Source: Microglena sp. YARC
Taxonomy: Eukaryota > Chlorophyta > Chlorophyceae > Chlamydomonadales > Chlamydomonadaceae
NCBI GenBank assembly: GCA_022414725.1
Contig: CM039467.1
Location: 5,443,863 to 5,507,862 of the forward strand
Direction: 5' to 3'
DNA length: 64,000 bases
Shown here: piece by piece, positions 42,908 to 56,254 of the stretch
How positions within the stretch are numbered: position 1 is the stretch's first letter
How the letters are laid out: every line of letters starts with the position of its first letter
Position numbers and translations under genes: made by a program
The notes under the pieces: generated by a model
The model's input: only the letters and a program-made list of their open reading frames with translations
Database searches by the model: none
What the model was told of the DNA's origin: nothing

Positions 42908-43572
42908 TAAACAAGTGCCATACACACTTGATGTTGGTAGATGAGTTATTACAAGGGCGTGACCGCCCTAGAATTGGACATGGGGATCCCCGCTGTCACT
43001 AGGGCTTTTTTGCCACGCCGAGCTGCTTTGGTGGCAGATCTCGTGGACTCAGGATCCCCACTGCCACTAGGGTTTTTTGTGTGCGGTGTGCGGTGTGCAT
43101 AACCTTGTTGCTGCCCTCGTGGCTGTTCTTGCGGAATGTGTATCTCGTATACCGCGCTTTGGTACACACTACACAGGTGCGCCGCTGCCTCATTAATTGG
43201 GGTTGTGCGCCCTCCGGCTGTGACTGCCTTATCCTTCGAGGTTACTGGATTGCCGAATCCAAACGTCAGCTGGTTCAGGGCGCAGGTCGACTTAAATCTG
43301 CCTGGAAGATGAGGTGTTGTGACTGCAAATACAACTTGTCTGAAATCTACCTCAGAGACGAGGTGACTGCCTTTGCTAGTTTAGTGAGCTGCATGCAGTA
43401 TGCAAACGTCAGTTGGCTTGGTGCAAATGCAATTTTGCAGGCCGAACCCATAGGGCCTGCAGCACACCCGTTTTGCTCTTCTGGCATTACGCCTGATGTA
43501 CTGAAGTCGCTGCCCATGGAGGGGCGGTAAACAAGTGACGTACACACTTGAGGTTGGTACATGAGTTATAAA
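42908..43572 (+). other. 149-codon ORF bracketed by 45-bp direct repeats
   Basis: taaacaagtg, tacacacttg, gttggta and atgagttat recur at 42908-42952 and 43528-43572. Between them an ORF (43081-43530) encodes a Cys-rich protein (CCDCKYNLSEIYLRDEV) with a hydrophobic start. I recognise no family. A second internal duplication (ggatcccc, cactaggg) lies at 42983 and 43051. It could be a small mobile element or a gene fragment. Confidence 0.35.
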
Positions 43573-43666
43573 AACGTGGGTGAGTTCTTTCTCCAAAGAC
43601 TTCATTTATGTTTTGAATGTAGTGCTAGTGTCCTGCTGAGTACGAGGTATCATGAGGTACATATGT

Positions 43667-44193
43667 AGGGGTCGGCAATATGATATCATGTCATCATATG
43701 GTATCATATGATGCCGGTGGTCTAACTAGGTAACTTTGGCATGGGCCATAACATCATATGATTTGTGTATGGTATCATATGATATCATACTCGTCTTTGG
43801 TCAACATCATACAATTTGCCGTTCCCTATACATATGAATAGGGAACGGCAGTATGATATGATGTCATCAATATGATATAATATGATGCCGGTAGCCTGGC
43901 TAGGCTAAATTTGCCATTTATATACAATACCATACGATGCGATTTGTATGATATCATATGATATACTCACCTTTGGTCAGCATCATATGATATGCCGGTT
44001 CTCGGCCATATGTCGGCCGGTCTCTCGGCCATATATATGTGAGGACCGGCAAATTATATGATAACGTACTGACCATAAGCGAGTATGACGTCATGCAAAT
44101 TGCATCATATATTCATATTATATTGTATTTGAATGGTAACTTCAGCCTAGTCAGACTGCCGGCATCATATGATGTAATATTGTCGTTCCCTAC
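43667..44193. mobile_element. Cluster of three catatgatat-type foldback elements
   Basis: Copies at 43667-43830, 43839-44002 and 44042-44193, the last inverted. Each has ends like gggaacggca and tgccgttccc, the internal motif atgatgccgg then a ctaactagg-like stretch, and catactcgcctttggtca near the other end. The fourth is the split copy at 36714-37496. All are ~160 bp without ORFs, so they are MITE-like. Confidence 0.8.
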
Positions 44194-45080
44194 ATGTAAG
44201 GCTGTAACCCTTGGGCCATTCCCATGGATTGGATTGGATTGTTACATGTTTCAGCCAACTCTGCCCACCGTCTTCCAATGCCAAGTCCCCGTGCGGTACC
44301 CACGGAAACCAGAGAGCCAAATTTGCAGATTAGACACTTTCGCGACTTGTCCAAGTCAAGCCATGGATGCTGGCACCAAATTCACCCATGCTGACCCTCA
44401 TGTGTATGTATGTTTGTATGTATGCTACAGTCCAGGGGTAGGCCAAATAGGCTAAAGGCACTTGTCCAACCGTGATAGGAAGGGCTTAAAAAGAAATGGC
44501 ACTGATGATCTGAAAGCCAAACTATCGTTTTACCGACCTCATGCTATGTTACAAGCCCTACCACTGGCTGCGATTGTTGGAAGTCTTAAGTAGCTGAGGG
44601 CTGCACCACGGGGGCTACAACATTTTGCGTGTGCATTTTGTCCTCATCCTTTAAATGCTTTTAATAAAAAGCTTGAAAAGGCTCCGATTACAAGCGTTAA
44701 AACGTGAGTTCAGGCTAGATCTGTAAATCTGACACACTTGACTATACTGTAGTGACCGCAATTGGGGAGGGCATGTACTTGGATCCCTCTCTCCAGACCT
44801 GAAAAAGATATGCGAAAGTTAAAGAAGGTATCGGTAGTGACCTCCTCCACAAGTTCTTAGTACACCATGTGTCAAAGTTGGGCCAAACCAGAAACTAAAT
44901 ATTTCCTCCCCAAACTTCTTGGGTATATGGAGGGTACTTGGACATGCAACTGAGGCTTTACACCACCTTCAAATTCTCAAACATAAAAACTTGATAGCTC
45001 AGCTCAGAATCAGGGCTGGGAAAAGATTTTTTCTTGACCTTGTTCACGTGTTGTCAAACTTGGCTCAAATCCAAATGTAA
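44194..45080. other. No gene seen; dispersed repeat fragments
   Basis: 44415-44540 (tacagtccaggggtaggcca, cttgtccaaccgtgatagga) recurs at 45415-45520. The core ctacagtccagggg also occurs at 42648 and, inverted, in the tandem repeats at 45860-46915. Confidence 0.6.
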
Positions 45081-45081
45081 G

Positions 45082-45222
45082 ACCATTACATTACATCACA
45101 TTACATTACATTACATTACATTACATTACATTACATTACATTACATTACATTACATTACATTACATTACATTACATTACATTACATTACATTACATTACA
45201 TTACATTACATTACATTACATG
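45082..45222. repeat. (ATTAC)n microsatellite
   Basis: About 28 nearly perfect copies of attac. Confidence 0.99.
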
Positions 45223-45344
45223 TTAAAGTCTACTTGACACCGCGAGGGTGTCTGAGACTCTGTGCTTAAAAATACAAATACAGCGTCGAGAAGATACATC
45301 CTACATTGACCCCCTCATTATATTGCTGGAGGAGACATGGGCCT

Positions 45345-45376
<32 letters not shown>

Positions 45377-45859
45377 TAAGGCAGATTACAAAAACTTCAG
45401 ACACGGGTATGATGTGTGTTGGTCCAGGAGTAGGCCAAATAGGCTTAAGGGACTTGCCCAACCGTGACAGGAAGGGCTAAAAATGAAAAGCATTGATGAA
45501 CTGAACCCAAGTGTAAAGTACAGGGTTTTACAAATAATAATTAGTAGGCTAGAGGTATTAACCAAGAAACCAAGAAAACAGAGGGGGCTAAAACGAGCAA
45601 CCAAGAAACCAGTGAGGGCTAAAAAGAAAAGACAATAATGAACTGAACCCCCAACTGTTGTAATCGGCAGTGTACCAGGAATAACGTACATCAGATCTCC
45701 GAGTGGTACACTTCCGATTACAAATTTACAACACAGATGATCGTTTTACTGACGGAGACCTTGGATTGTGGCAGCCAAGCGTGACAAGCCAAGCCAAGCG
45801 TGCTAAAGTGATAATTCACTTGTGCGATTCTCCTCGTCATATGTGCGTTCAACGGCAAA

Positions 45860-46915
45860 AATAGGCTACCCTGGCCTGTAACATACACACATACATACCC
45901 TGGTCATGGCCATTCAGCTGAATCCTCGGTGTTGCTGGTTTGTGTACTGTAGGGAGACCCACTTCCTAGGGTGAAATACCTTTCACAACTAAAACACGAA
46001 ATGGCTATAGGCCTATTGAATGGCCTTGAGATTGGGGAAGTCTAGCGCACACACACACATCCCACACACACATCCCACATACCCCCCCCCCCCCCCCCCC
46101 CCCCCCACACACACACACCACACACACATACATACATACCCTAGACAAGGCTATCTGCCCATTGAATGGCCTTGAGATTGGGGTAGTATAGCAGTAGCTG
46201 CTCTTGGATCAACACGTCTCCTTCTTTCTGTGCCGTCCACAACAGCCCTACCCCTGGACTGTAACATACACACATACATACCCTGCCCATGGCTATCGGC
46301 CTATTGAATGGCCTTGAGATTGGGGTGGTCTAGCAGTAGAAATTGAAATTGAAATTGTTACATCCGTGTAATACAGTTACTCACAGGACGTGAAGTTAAG
46401 GACACCATAGCATAAGCCGGAGCTAGCTATAGTCACCGTGGTCTAGCAGTACATGATTTGGGATCAGCACGGCTCCTTCTTTCTGTGGCTCCACAATAGC
46501 TCTATTGCCAGACCTTGGTCGCTGGTTGAGCAGCGGCAAAATAGGCTACCCTGGACTGTAACATACACACATACCAACCCTGGGCATGGCTATCGGCCTA
46601 TTGAATGGCCTTGAGATTGGGGTAGTATAGAACTCTTTAAGTAGATGATATTGGGTCAACACGTCTCCTTCTTTCTGCGACGCCCACAAGAGCTCTGTCG
46701 CCAGGCCTTTGTCCCTGGTTGAGCAGCAGCAAAAACGGCTGCCCCTGGACTGTAACATACACACGTACATACCATGCTCATGGCTATCGGCCTATTGAAT
46801 GGCCTTGAGATTGGGGTAGTCTAGCAGTAGCTGCTCTTCGGTCAAAAAGTCTCCTTCTTTCTGTGGCGTCCACAAGAGCTCTATCGCCAGAATTCTTTCG
46901 CTGGACAAGCCACAG
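45860..46915. repeat. ~200-240-bp tandem repeat, about five copies
   Basis: Landmarks repeat in order: ctggactgtaacatacacac, ggctatcggcctattgaatg, gccttgagattggggtagt, gtctccttctttctg and cacaagagctctatcgccag. Poly-C and CA tracts interrupt it at 46050-46130. Confidence 0.88.
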
Positions 46916-46979
46916 AGCTGTTGCATCGCATGGCGCACGTCCTGCCAAGTATCAGAGCTGCAAGGGGTGGAGGAGCATC

Positions 46980-47008
46980 TTCTTGTGTGTATGTATGTAT
47001 GTGTGTGT

Positions 47009-47055
<47 letters not shown>
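46980..47055. repeat. (GT)n followed by poly-G
   Basis: gtatgtatgtatgtgtgtgt runs into about 30 G. Confidence 0.98.
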
Positions 47056-47056
<1 letters not shown>

Positions 47057-47161
47057 AGCCACATAGCTGTTGCATTGCATGGCGCACGGTTTGCCTATAT
47101 ATTATTATACATGGACGAGTCCCCATATTATTATATGCGGGCAAGTACCCATATTATAAAG

Positions 47162-47485
47162 GGTTCCCTATTGGTCACATCCCAAAAAAACGTTTTTTGT
47201 GTAAGCATAGTTTTCACATTGTACTTTAGGTAGACCTTGGTTAATTTGTATTTTGTAGTATATATATGTCCAAGGAAAGTGGTAAATTTCGATCCAGCCT
47301 GGAAATTTAGAACATCTGCGCAAGCCTTCTTCTCCCCCCCAAATTGAAGTTTATTGCACGAGTAATGTCTACGGTTTATAAGCACATACTGACAAGTTGC
47401 ATAAGTTATGACATGTTGCATAGTTTATGAAATATGCTATACTGTTGTGCATTTTGCTTGTACATCAGCTGTGAAAATAAGGCTT
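47162..47485 (+). repeat. 340-bp array-flanking sequence, copy B
   Basis: Inverted partner of 2241-2585, abutting the right-hand 30-bp array. It is a few bases shorter than copy A because of small indels in runs. It has no ORF or transposase motif. Confidence 0.88.
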
Positions 47486-50400
47486 CGGGCATGGGTCACC
47501 ACCTGCATGGGGGCTCAAGCATGGGTCACCAATTGCATAGGGGCTCAGGCATGGGTCACCACCTGCATGGGGGCTCATGCACGGGTCACCACTTGCATGG
47601 GGGATCAGGCATGAGTCACCACCTGCATGGGGGCTGAGGCATGGGTCACCGCCTGCATTGGGGCTCACGCATGGGTCACCACCTGCATGGGGGCTTATGC
47701 ATGGGTGACCACCTGCATGGGGGCTCAAACATGGGTCACCACCTGCATGGGGGCTCAGGCATGAGTCACCACCTACATGGGGGCTCAAGCATGGGTAACC
47801 ACATGCATGGGAGCTCAGGTATGGGTCATCACCTGCATGGGGGCTCAGGCATGGGTGACCACCTGCATGGTGTTTTTGGCATTTGTCACCACCTTCATGG
47901 GGGCAAAGGCATGGGTCACCACCTGCATGGGGGCTCAGGCATGAGTCACCACCTACATGGGGGCTCAAGCATGGGTAACCACATGCATGGGAGCTCAGGT
48001 ATGGGTCATCACCTGCATGGGGGCTCTGGCATGGGTGACCACCTGAATGGTGTTTTTGGCATTTGTCACCACCTTCATGGGGGCAAAGGCATGGGTCACC
48101 ACCTGCATGGGGGCTCAGGCATGGGTCACCACCTGGATGGGAACTCAAGCATGGGTCACCACCTGCATGGGGGCTCATGCATGGGTCACCACCTGCATGG
48201 TGCATGGGTCACCACCTGCATGGGGGCTCATGCATGGGTCACCACCTGCATGGGGGGCATGGTCAAACCTGCATGGGGTCACCATGCATGGGGATCAGGC
48301 ATGGGTCACCACCTGCATGGGGGTTCAGCATGGGTCACCACCTGCATGGGGCTCATGCATGGGTCACCACTGCAGTTCAGGCATGGGTCACCACCAGCAT
48401 GGGGCTCAGGCATGGGTATGGGGCTCAGGCACGGGACACCACCTGCATGGGGGCTCAGGCATGGGTCACCACCTACATGGGGGCTCATGCATGGGTCACA
48501 ACCTACATGGGGGTTCAGGCATGGGTTTCCACCTACATACATGGGGGCTCAGGCATGGGTCACCACCTGCATGGGGGTTCATGCATCACACACCACCTGC
48601 ATGGGGGCTCATGCATGGGTCACCATGCATGGGTCAGGCATTGGTCACCAACTGCATGGGGGCTCATGCATGGGTCCACCATGCATGGGGCTCAAACATT
48701 GGTCACCACCTGCATGGGCTCAGGCATGGGTCACCAAATGCATGGTGGTATACATGGGTCACCACCTGCATGGGGGCTCATGCATGAGTCACCACCTGCA
48801 TGGGGCTCAAGCATGAGTCACCACCAGCATGGGGCTCAAGCATGAGTCACCACTTGCATGGGGGGCTCATGCATGAGTGACCACCTGCATGGGGGGCTCA
48901 TGCATGGGTCACTACCTGCATGGGGTCTCATGCATGGGTCACCACCTGCATGGGGGCTCCAACATTGGTCACCACCTGCATGGGGGATTAGGCATCTGTC
49001 ACCACCTGCATGGGGCTCAGGCATGGGTGACACCTGCATGGGGGCTCATGCATGGGTCACCACCTGCATGGGGGCTGAAGCATGGACACCACCTGCATGG
49101 GGTCTTAGCCATGGGTCCCCAACTGCATGGGGGCTCATGCATGGGTCACCACCTGTATGGGCTCAGCATGGGTGACCACGTGCATGGGGGTGCATGCATG
49201 GTCACCACCCTACATGGGGGCTAACATGGGGTCACCACCTGCATGAAGGCTCAAGCATGGTCACCACATGCATGGGGCTCAAGCATGGGTCACCACGTGC
49301 ATGGGGCTCAGCATGATTACCAACTGCATGGGGGCTCAAGCATAGTCACCACCTGCATGGAGCTCATGCATGGGCACCACTTGCATGGGGGCTCAAAACA
49401 TGGGTCACCACCTGCATGGGGCTCAGGCATGAGTCACCACCTGCATGGGGCTCGTGCATCAGTCACCACCTGCATGGTAACCTCAGGAATGGGGCAACAT
49501 GCATGGGGGCTTAGACATGGGTCACCACCTGCATGGGGCTCAGGCTGAGTCACCACCATCATGGGGGCTTCAGCATGGGTCACCACCTGCATGGGGGCTC
49601 ACGCATGGGTCACCAACTGCATCGGGGGCTCAGGCATGGTCACCACCTGCATGGGGACTCAAGCATGGGTCACCACCAGCATGGGGCTCAGGCATGGTCA
49701 CCACCAGCATGGGGCTAAGGCACGGACACCACCTGCATGGGGGCTCAGGCATGGGTCACCACCTACATGGGGGCTCATGCATGGGTCACAACCTACATGG
49801 GGTTCAGGCATGGTTTAACCACTACATACATGGGGGCTCAGGCATGGGTCACCACCTGCATGGGGGCTCATGCATCACACACCACCTGCATGGGGGCTCA
49901 TGCATGGGTCACCACCTGCATGGGTCCCAGGCATTGGTCACCACCTGCATGGGGGCTCATGCATGGGTCACCACCTGCATGGGGGCTCAAACATTGGTCA
50001 CCACCTGCATGGTGGCTCAGGCATGGGTCACCAAATGCATGGTGGCTTATACATGGGTCACCACCTGCATGGGGGCTCATGCATGAGTCACCACCTGCAT
50101 GGGGGCTCAAGCATGAGTCACCACCAGCATGGGGGCTCAAGCATGAGTCACCACTTGCATGGGGGGCTCATGCATGAGTGACCACCTGCATGGGGGGCTC
50201 ATGCATGGGTCACTACCTGCATGGGGTCTCATGCATGGGTCACCACCTGCATGGGGGCTCCAACATTGGTCACCACCTGCATGGGGGATTAGGCATCTGT
50301 CACCACCTGCATGGGGGCTCAGGCATGGGTGACCACCTGCATGGGGGCTCATGCATGGGTCACCACCTGCATGGGGGCTGAAGCATGGGACACCACCTGC

Positions 50401-53400
50401 ATGGGGTCTTAGCCATGGGTCCCCAACTGCATGGGGGCTCATGCATGGGTCACCACCTGTATGGGGGCTCAGGCATGGGTGACCACGTGCATGGGGGTGC
50501 ATGCATGGGTCACCACCTACATGGGGGCTCTAACATGGGTCACCACCTGCATGGGGGCTCATGCATGGGTCACCACCTGCATGAAGGCTCAAGCATGGGT
50601 CACCACATGCATGGGGGCTCAAGCATGGGTCACCACGTGCATGGGGGCTCAGGCATGAGTTACCAACTGCATGGGGGCTCAAGCATCAGTCACCACCTGC
50701 ATGGAGGCTCATGCATGGGGCACCACTTGCATGGGGGCTCAAACATGGGTCACCACCTGCATGGGGGCTCAGGCATGAGTCACCACCTGCATGGGGGCTC
50801 GTGCATCAGTCACCACCTGCATGGGTAACCTCAGGCATGGGCACGACATGCATGGGCTTAGACATGGGTCACCACCTGCATGGGGGCTCAGGCATGAGTC
50901 ACCACCAGCATGGGCTTTCAGGCATGGGTCACCACCTGCATGGGGGCTCACGCATGGGTCACCAACTGCATGGGGCTCAGGCATGGGTCACCAACCTGCA
51001 TGGGGGCTCAAGCATGGTCACCACCAGCATGGGGGCTCAGGCATGGGTCACCACCAGCATGGGGCTCAGGCATGGACACCACCTGCATGGGGGCTCAGGC
51101 ATGGGTCACCACCTACATGGGGCTCATGCATGGTCACAACCTACATGGGGGTTCAGGCATGGGTTCCACCTACATACATGGGGGCTCAGGCATGGGTCAC
51201 CACCTGCATGGGGCTCATGCATCACACACCACCTGCATGGGGGCTCATGCATGGGTCACCACCTGCATGGGTCCCAGCATTGGTCACCACCTGCATGGGG
51301 CTCATGCATGGGTCACCACCTGCATGGGGGCTCAAACATTGGTCACCACCTGCATGGTGGCTCAGGCATGGGTCACCAAATGCATGTGGCTTATACATGG
51401 GTCACCACCTGCATGGGGGCTCATGCATGAGTCACCACCTGCATGGGCTCAAGCAGAGTCACCACCAGCATGGGGGCTCAAGCATGAGTTCACCACTTGC
51501 ATGGGGGGCTCATGCATGAGTGACCACCTGCATGGGGGCTCATGCATGGGTCACACCTGCATGGGGTCTCATGCATGGGTCACCACCTGCATGGGGGCTC
51601 CAACATTGGTCACCACCTGCATGGGATTAGGCATCTGTCACCACCTGCATGGGGCTCAGGCATGGGTGACCACCTGCATGGGGCTCATGCATGGGTCACC
51701 ACCTGCATGGGGCTGAAGCATCGTACACCACCTGCATGGGGTCTTAGCCATGGTCCCCAACTGCATGGGGGCTCATGCATGCGGTCACCACCTGTATGGG
51801 GCTCACATGGGTGACCACGTGCATGGGTGCATGCATGGGTTCACCACCTACATGGGGGCTCTAACATGGGTCACCACCTGCATGGGGCTCATGCATGGGT
51901 CACCACCTGCATGAAAGGCTCAAGCATGGGTCACCACATGCATGGGGGCTCAAGCATGGTCACCACTGCATGGGGGCTCAGGCATGAGTTACCAACCTGC
52001 ATGGGGCTCAAGCACAGTCACCACCTGGCATGGAGGCTCATGCATGGGGCACCACTTGCATGGGGCTCAAACATGGGTCACCACCTGCATGGGGGCTCAG
52101 GCATGAGTCACCACCATGCATGGGGGCTCGTGCATCAGTCACCACCTGCATGGGTAACTCAGGAATGGGGCACGACATGCATGGGCTTAGACATGGGTCA
52201 CCACCTGCATGGGGCTCAGGCATGAGTCACCACCAGCATGGGGGCTTCAGGCATGGGTCACCACCTGCATGGGGCTCACCGCATGGGTCACCACCTGCAT
52301 GGGGGCTCAGGCATGGTCACCACCTGCATGGGGGCTCAAGGCATGGGTCACCACCAGCATGGGGCTCAGGCATGGGTCACACCAGCATGGGGCTAGGCAC
52401 GGACACCACTGCTGCATGGGGCTCAGCATGGTCCACACCTACATGGGGCTCATGCATGGGTACACAACCTACATGGGGGTTCAGGCATGGGTTCCACCTA
52501 CATACATGGGGCTCAGCATGGGTCACACCTGCATGGGGCTCATGCATCACACACCACCTGCATGGGGGCTCATGCATGGGTCACCACCTGCATGGGTCCC
52601 AGCATGCATTGGTCAGCTGCATGGGCTCATGCATGGGTCACCACCTGCATGGGCTCAAACATGGGGCCTGGGTCACCACCTGCATGGTGGCTCAGGCATG
52701 GGTCACCAAATGCATGGTGGCTTATACATGGGTCACACCTGCATGGGGGCTCATGCATGAGTCACCACCTGCAGGGGCCTCAAGCATGAGTCACCACCAG
52801 CCATAGGGGCTCAAGACCATGAGTCACACTGCATGGCATGGCTGATGGGGCTCATCATGGGTACACCTGCATGCATGGGGGCTCAGGCATGGTCACCACC
52901 TGGGGGCTCCACATGGGTCCCACTGCATCATGGGGCATGCATGGGTCACCACCTGCATGGGGCTCATGGGTCACCACCAGCATGGGACCACCTGCATGGG
53001 GCTGAATGCATGGGTCACCACCTGCATGGGCATAGCATGGAGTCCCACCTGCATTCGAGTCCCACCTGCATGCATGCAGGTCACCACCATCATGGGGCAT
53101 GGGTGCAGCATGGACCTGCAGTGTAATGGGGTGGTCACCAACCTGCTCACAATTAGCTCACCATCAACCTCATCAGTGATGTCAAACCACCCTTACATAG
53201 GGGCTCCTACATGTACAAATGCTCACGGTCACCACCTGCATGGAGGCCTTCATGCATGGTCACCACATGGGGGCTGACCACACATGCTGCATGGGTACAC
53301 TCAGCATGGGGGACTCAGGCATGAGTTACCACCTGCATGGAGCATTAAGTCACCACCTGCATGGAAGGCTCATGCCAAACATGGGTCACCACTGCATGGG

Positions 53401-56254
53401 CTCACTTTGCCAACAATCGGGCAACACCCTGCAGGGGCACGCATTCTACCACCCATGGTCACCACCTGCATGGGCATTGCACCTGGCATGGGGGCACGAC
53501 ATGCATGGGGCTCAGGCATGGTGTCACATGCATGGGGGCATCAGAGCAGGATGGCGTCCACCACGCATGGGGCTTCACCCTGATGGGTCACGCATGCGGG
53601 CCGACCATGGGGGTCAGCATGGGCGCCAACTGCCATGGGCTCAAACATGCAGGGTCACCACCAGCATGGGCGGCTCCAGCGATCACTGGTGCATGGGCTA
53701 ATGCACGGACACCACCTGCATGCGAGTCACCACCAGGGCTCAGCATGGGTCACCACCTACATGGGGGCTCATTGCATGAGGTCACCAACCTGAGGGGGGT
53801 TCAGCATGGTGTTACCACCACATTACATGGGCTCAGGCATGGTCCCACCTGCATGGGCTAATGACATAAACACCACTCTCAGGCATGTTATCAACATGGG
53901 GCCCACATTGTCACCTGCATGGGGCTCATGCATGGTCACCACCCTGCAACTGGGCCCAGCGCATGGTTGCACCACAATGATGTGGCTTATAACATAGTCC
54001 ACCACCTCACATGCATGGGCTCAGCATTTCAAACACTGCATGCTCAATGAATCACCAAGCATGCTCAAGGTCATGGGGTCTTCAAGCCACCAGCATGGGC
54101 TCAACATGGGATCTGCATGGTCACATGGTCACCTGCAGCTTCCAATCCAACATGGTTCACCACCTGCATGATTGGTCACCACCTCATGGGGCCAGGCCAT
54201 GGGTGACCTGACCTGCATGGGGGCTCATGCCAATGCATGGCCATGGGTCTGGGAATGCATGGTCACCACACGTTGGGGGCTCAGGCATGGGTGACACCAC
54301 CATGCGCGTCATGGGTACCAATGGGGGCTCATGCATGTCACCACCTGCAGAAGCTCAAGATGGTCACCAATGCATGGGGCTAGCCATGGTCACCACCTGC
54401 ATCAGCATGAGGTTACCACATGGGCATGCACCTTCAGTGCATGGAGTCACCATGCATGGACACACCTACATGGAGGCTACTGCATGCATGGCATGCACCT
54501 CATTGGGCTCAGGCACTGAGCAATCAGGCATGGTCCACTCCACCAGTACCACTGCTGGTCACCAACTGCTGGGGGCAAGCAATGGGTCACCACCAGCATG
54601 GGGCTCAAGCAGGGTCCCACCAGCATGGGGCGGCTCGGCTGCATGGGCTCAGGCACGGGTCACCACTACATGGGGTCATGCATGGGTCACAACCTAGCAC
54701 TTGGCATGGGCCTCAAGGCACGCTGCGGCTCAAACCTGCATCTTGGGGCGTCATGCATGGGTCATGCATTTGTCAACCACCTGCAAGGGGCTCAACACCT
54801 GCCATGGCAAATGGGCTATGGCTCAGCACAATGCATGCGTGCTTATCGTCACCACCTCCCATGACTCACAGCATGGGCTCAAGCTCACCACCAAGCAGCT
54901 GAGCCTCACCACATTGTCACATGCACCCTGCATGCGGGACTGCATGGGGTCTCATCGGTCCACCACCTGCATGGGGGCTCCAGCATCAAATTGGACCACC
55001 TTGTGGCACCACCGGGGGCTCAGCATCCACCAGGGCATGGTTCTGCATGAAGCATGGGACACCCATCTGGCATTGGGGTCGTAAATTACCATGCGTCCCC
55101 ACCTGCATGGGGCTCATGCATGGGTCCACCCACCTGTATGGGGGTCAGCCATGGCGTGACCACGTGCATGGTGGTGCGCATGCATGGGTCACCACCTACA
55201 TGGGCCTAACAATGGGTCACCACCTGCATGCGGGCTCATGCATGGTCACCACCTGCAGGGGCATACACGGTTCACATAAATTGCACGCTCAAAGCATGGT
55301 CACCACATCATGGGGGGCTCACAGCATGGGTCACACCTGCATGGGAACTCAGCAGGCCATGAGTTACCAACCTGCATGGGGCTCAAGCATATCACCACCT
55401 GCATGGGGGCTCCATGCATGGGCACCACCTGATGGTGGGCTCAAACATGGGTCACCACCTGCATGGTGGCCTCACATGCATCAGCATCACCACCTGCATG
55501 GGCTCGTGCATCATCACCACCTGCATGGGCTAATACATGGGTCACCACCAGGAATGGCGGCAGCAACAGACATCACCACAGCATGCATGGGGCTCAGGCA
55601 TGGTCACCACCAGCATGGGCTCAAAACATGTGTCACCACCTGTCATGTGGGCTCGAACACTTGGGTCACCACCTGCATGGGGGCTATAGGCATGGGTACC
55701 CACCAACCTGCATGGTCTCAGCATGGTCACCACCTGCATGGGGCTCAGGGCATGGTCACCACTGCATGGGGGCTCATGCATTCAGTCGTCCACCACCTGC
55801 ATGGTGGGCTCAGCATGAGTCACCACCACCTCATGCATTTCCTAATGGGGCATGAGTTCATGATGTTCACCCATAATGGCTTCAGGATGCATTGAGTCAC
55901 CACCTGCATGGGCTCATCGCAGATCACACCACCTGCATGGGCTCATGCATGGTCACCACCTACATGGGGTCAGCCAGGCACACACCACTGCATGAGGTCG
56001 AATGCCATGGGTCCCCACCTGCATGGGGCTCATCGCATGGTCACCACCTGCAATAGGGGCTCAGCATGGTGACACCTGTCAATGGGCGCGAATGCATAGG
56101 GTCACCACCTGCATGCTCTTAACTATGGTCTACCACCTGCTATTCTCTTCATGCATGAGTACACCACCACAATGCTTGGCTGGCTCAAGCATGACGTTCT
56201 ATCCACATCATGAGACAAAAGTCACCACCTGCATGCTCAGCATGAGTTACCACC
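47486..56254 (+). repeat. 30-bp minisatellite array with ~1.3-kb higher-order period
   Basis: The consensus unit is atgggtcaccacctgcatgg plus gggctcaggc. About 290 units run to the assembly gap. Because 30 is a multiple of 3, all three forward frames stay open (repeats such as MGHHLHGGSG, WVTTCMGAQA and GSPPAWGLRH), as does at least one reverse frame; long ORFs are therefore no evidence of coding. Variant units recur at about 1.3 kb. From about 52800 the units lose bases more and more until the gap. Confidence 0.97.

Noticed and set aside
47486..56254. CRISPR-like array
   Set aside because: The 30-bp units are directly adjacent with no unique spacers; this is a minisatellite in a eukaryotic setting.
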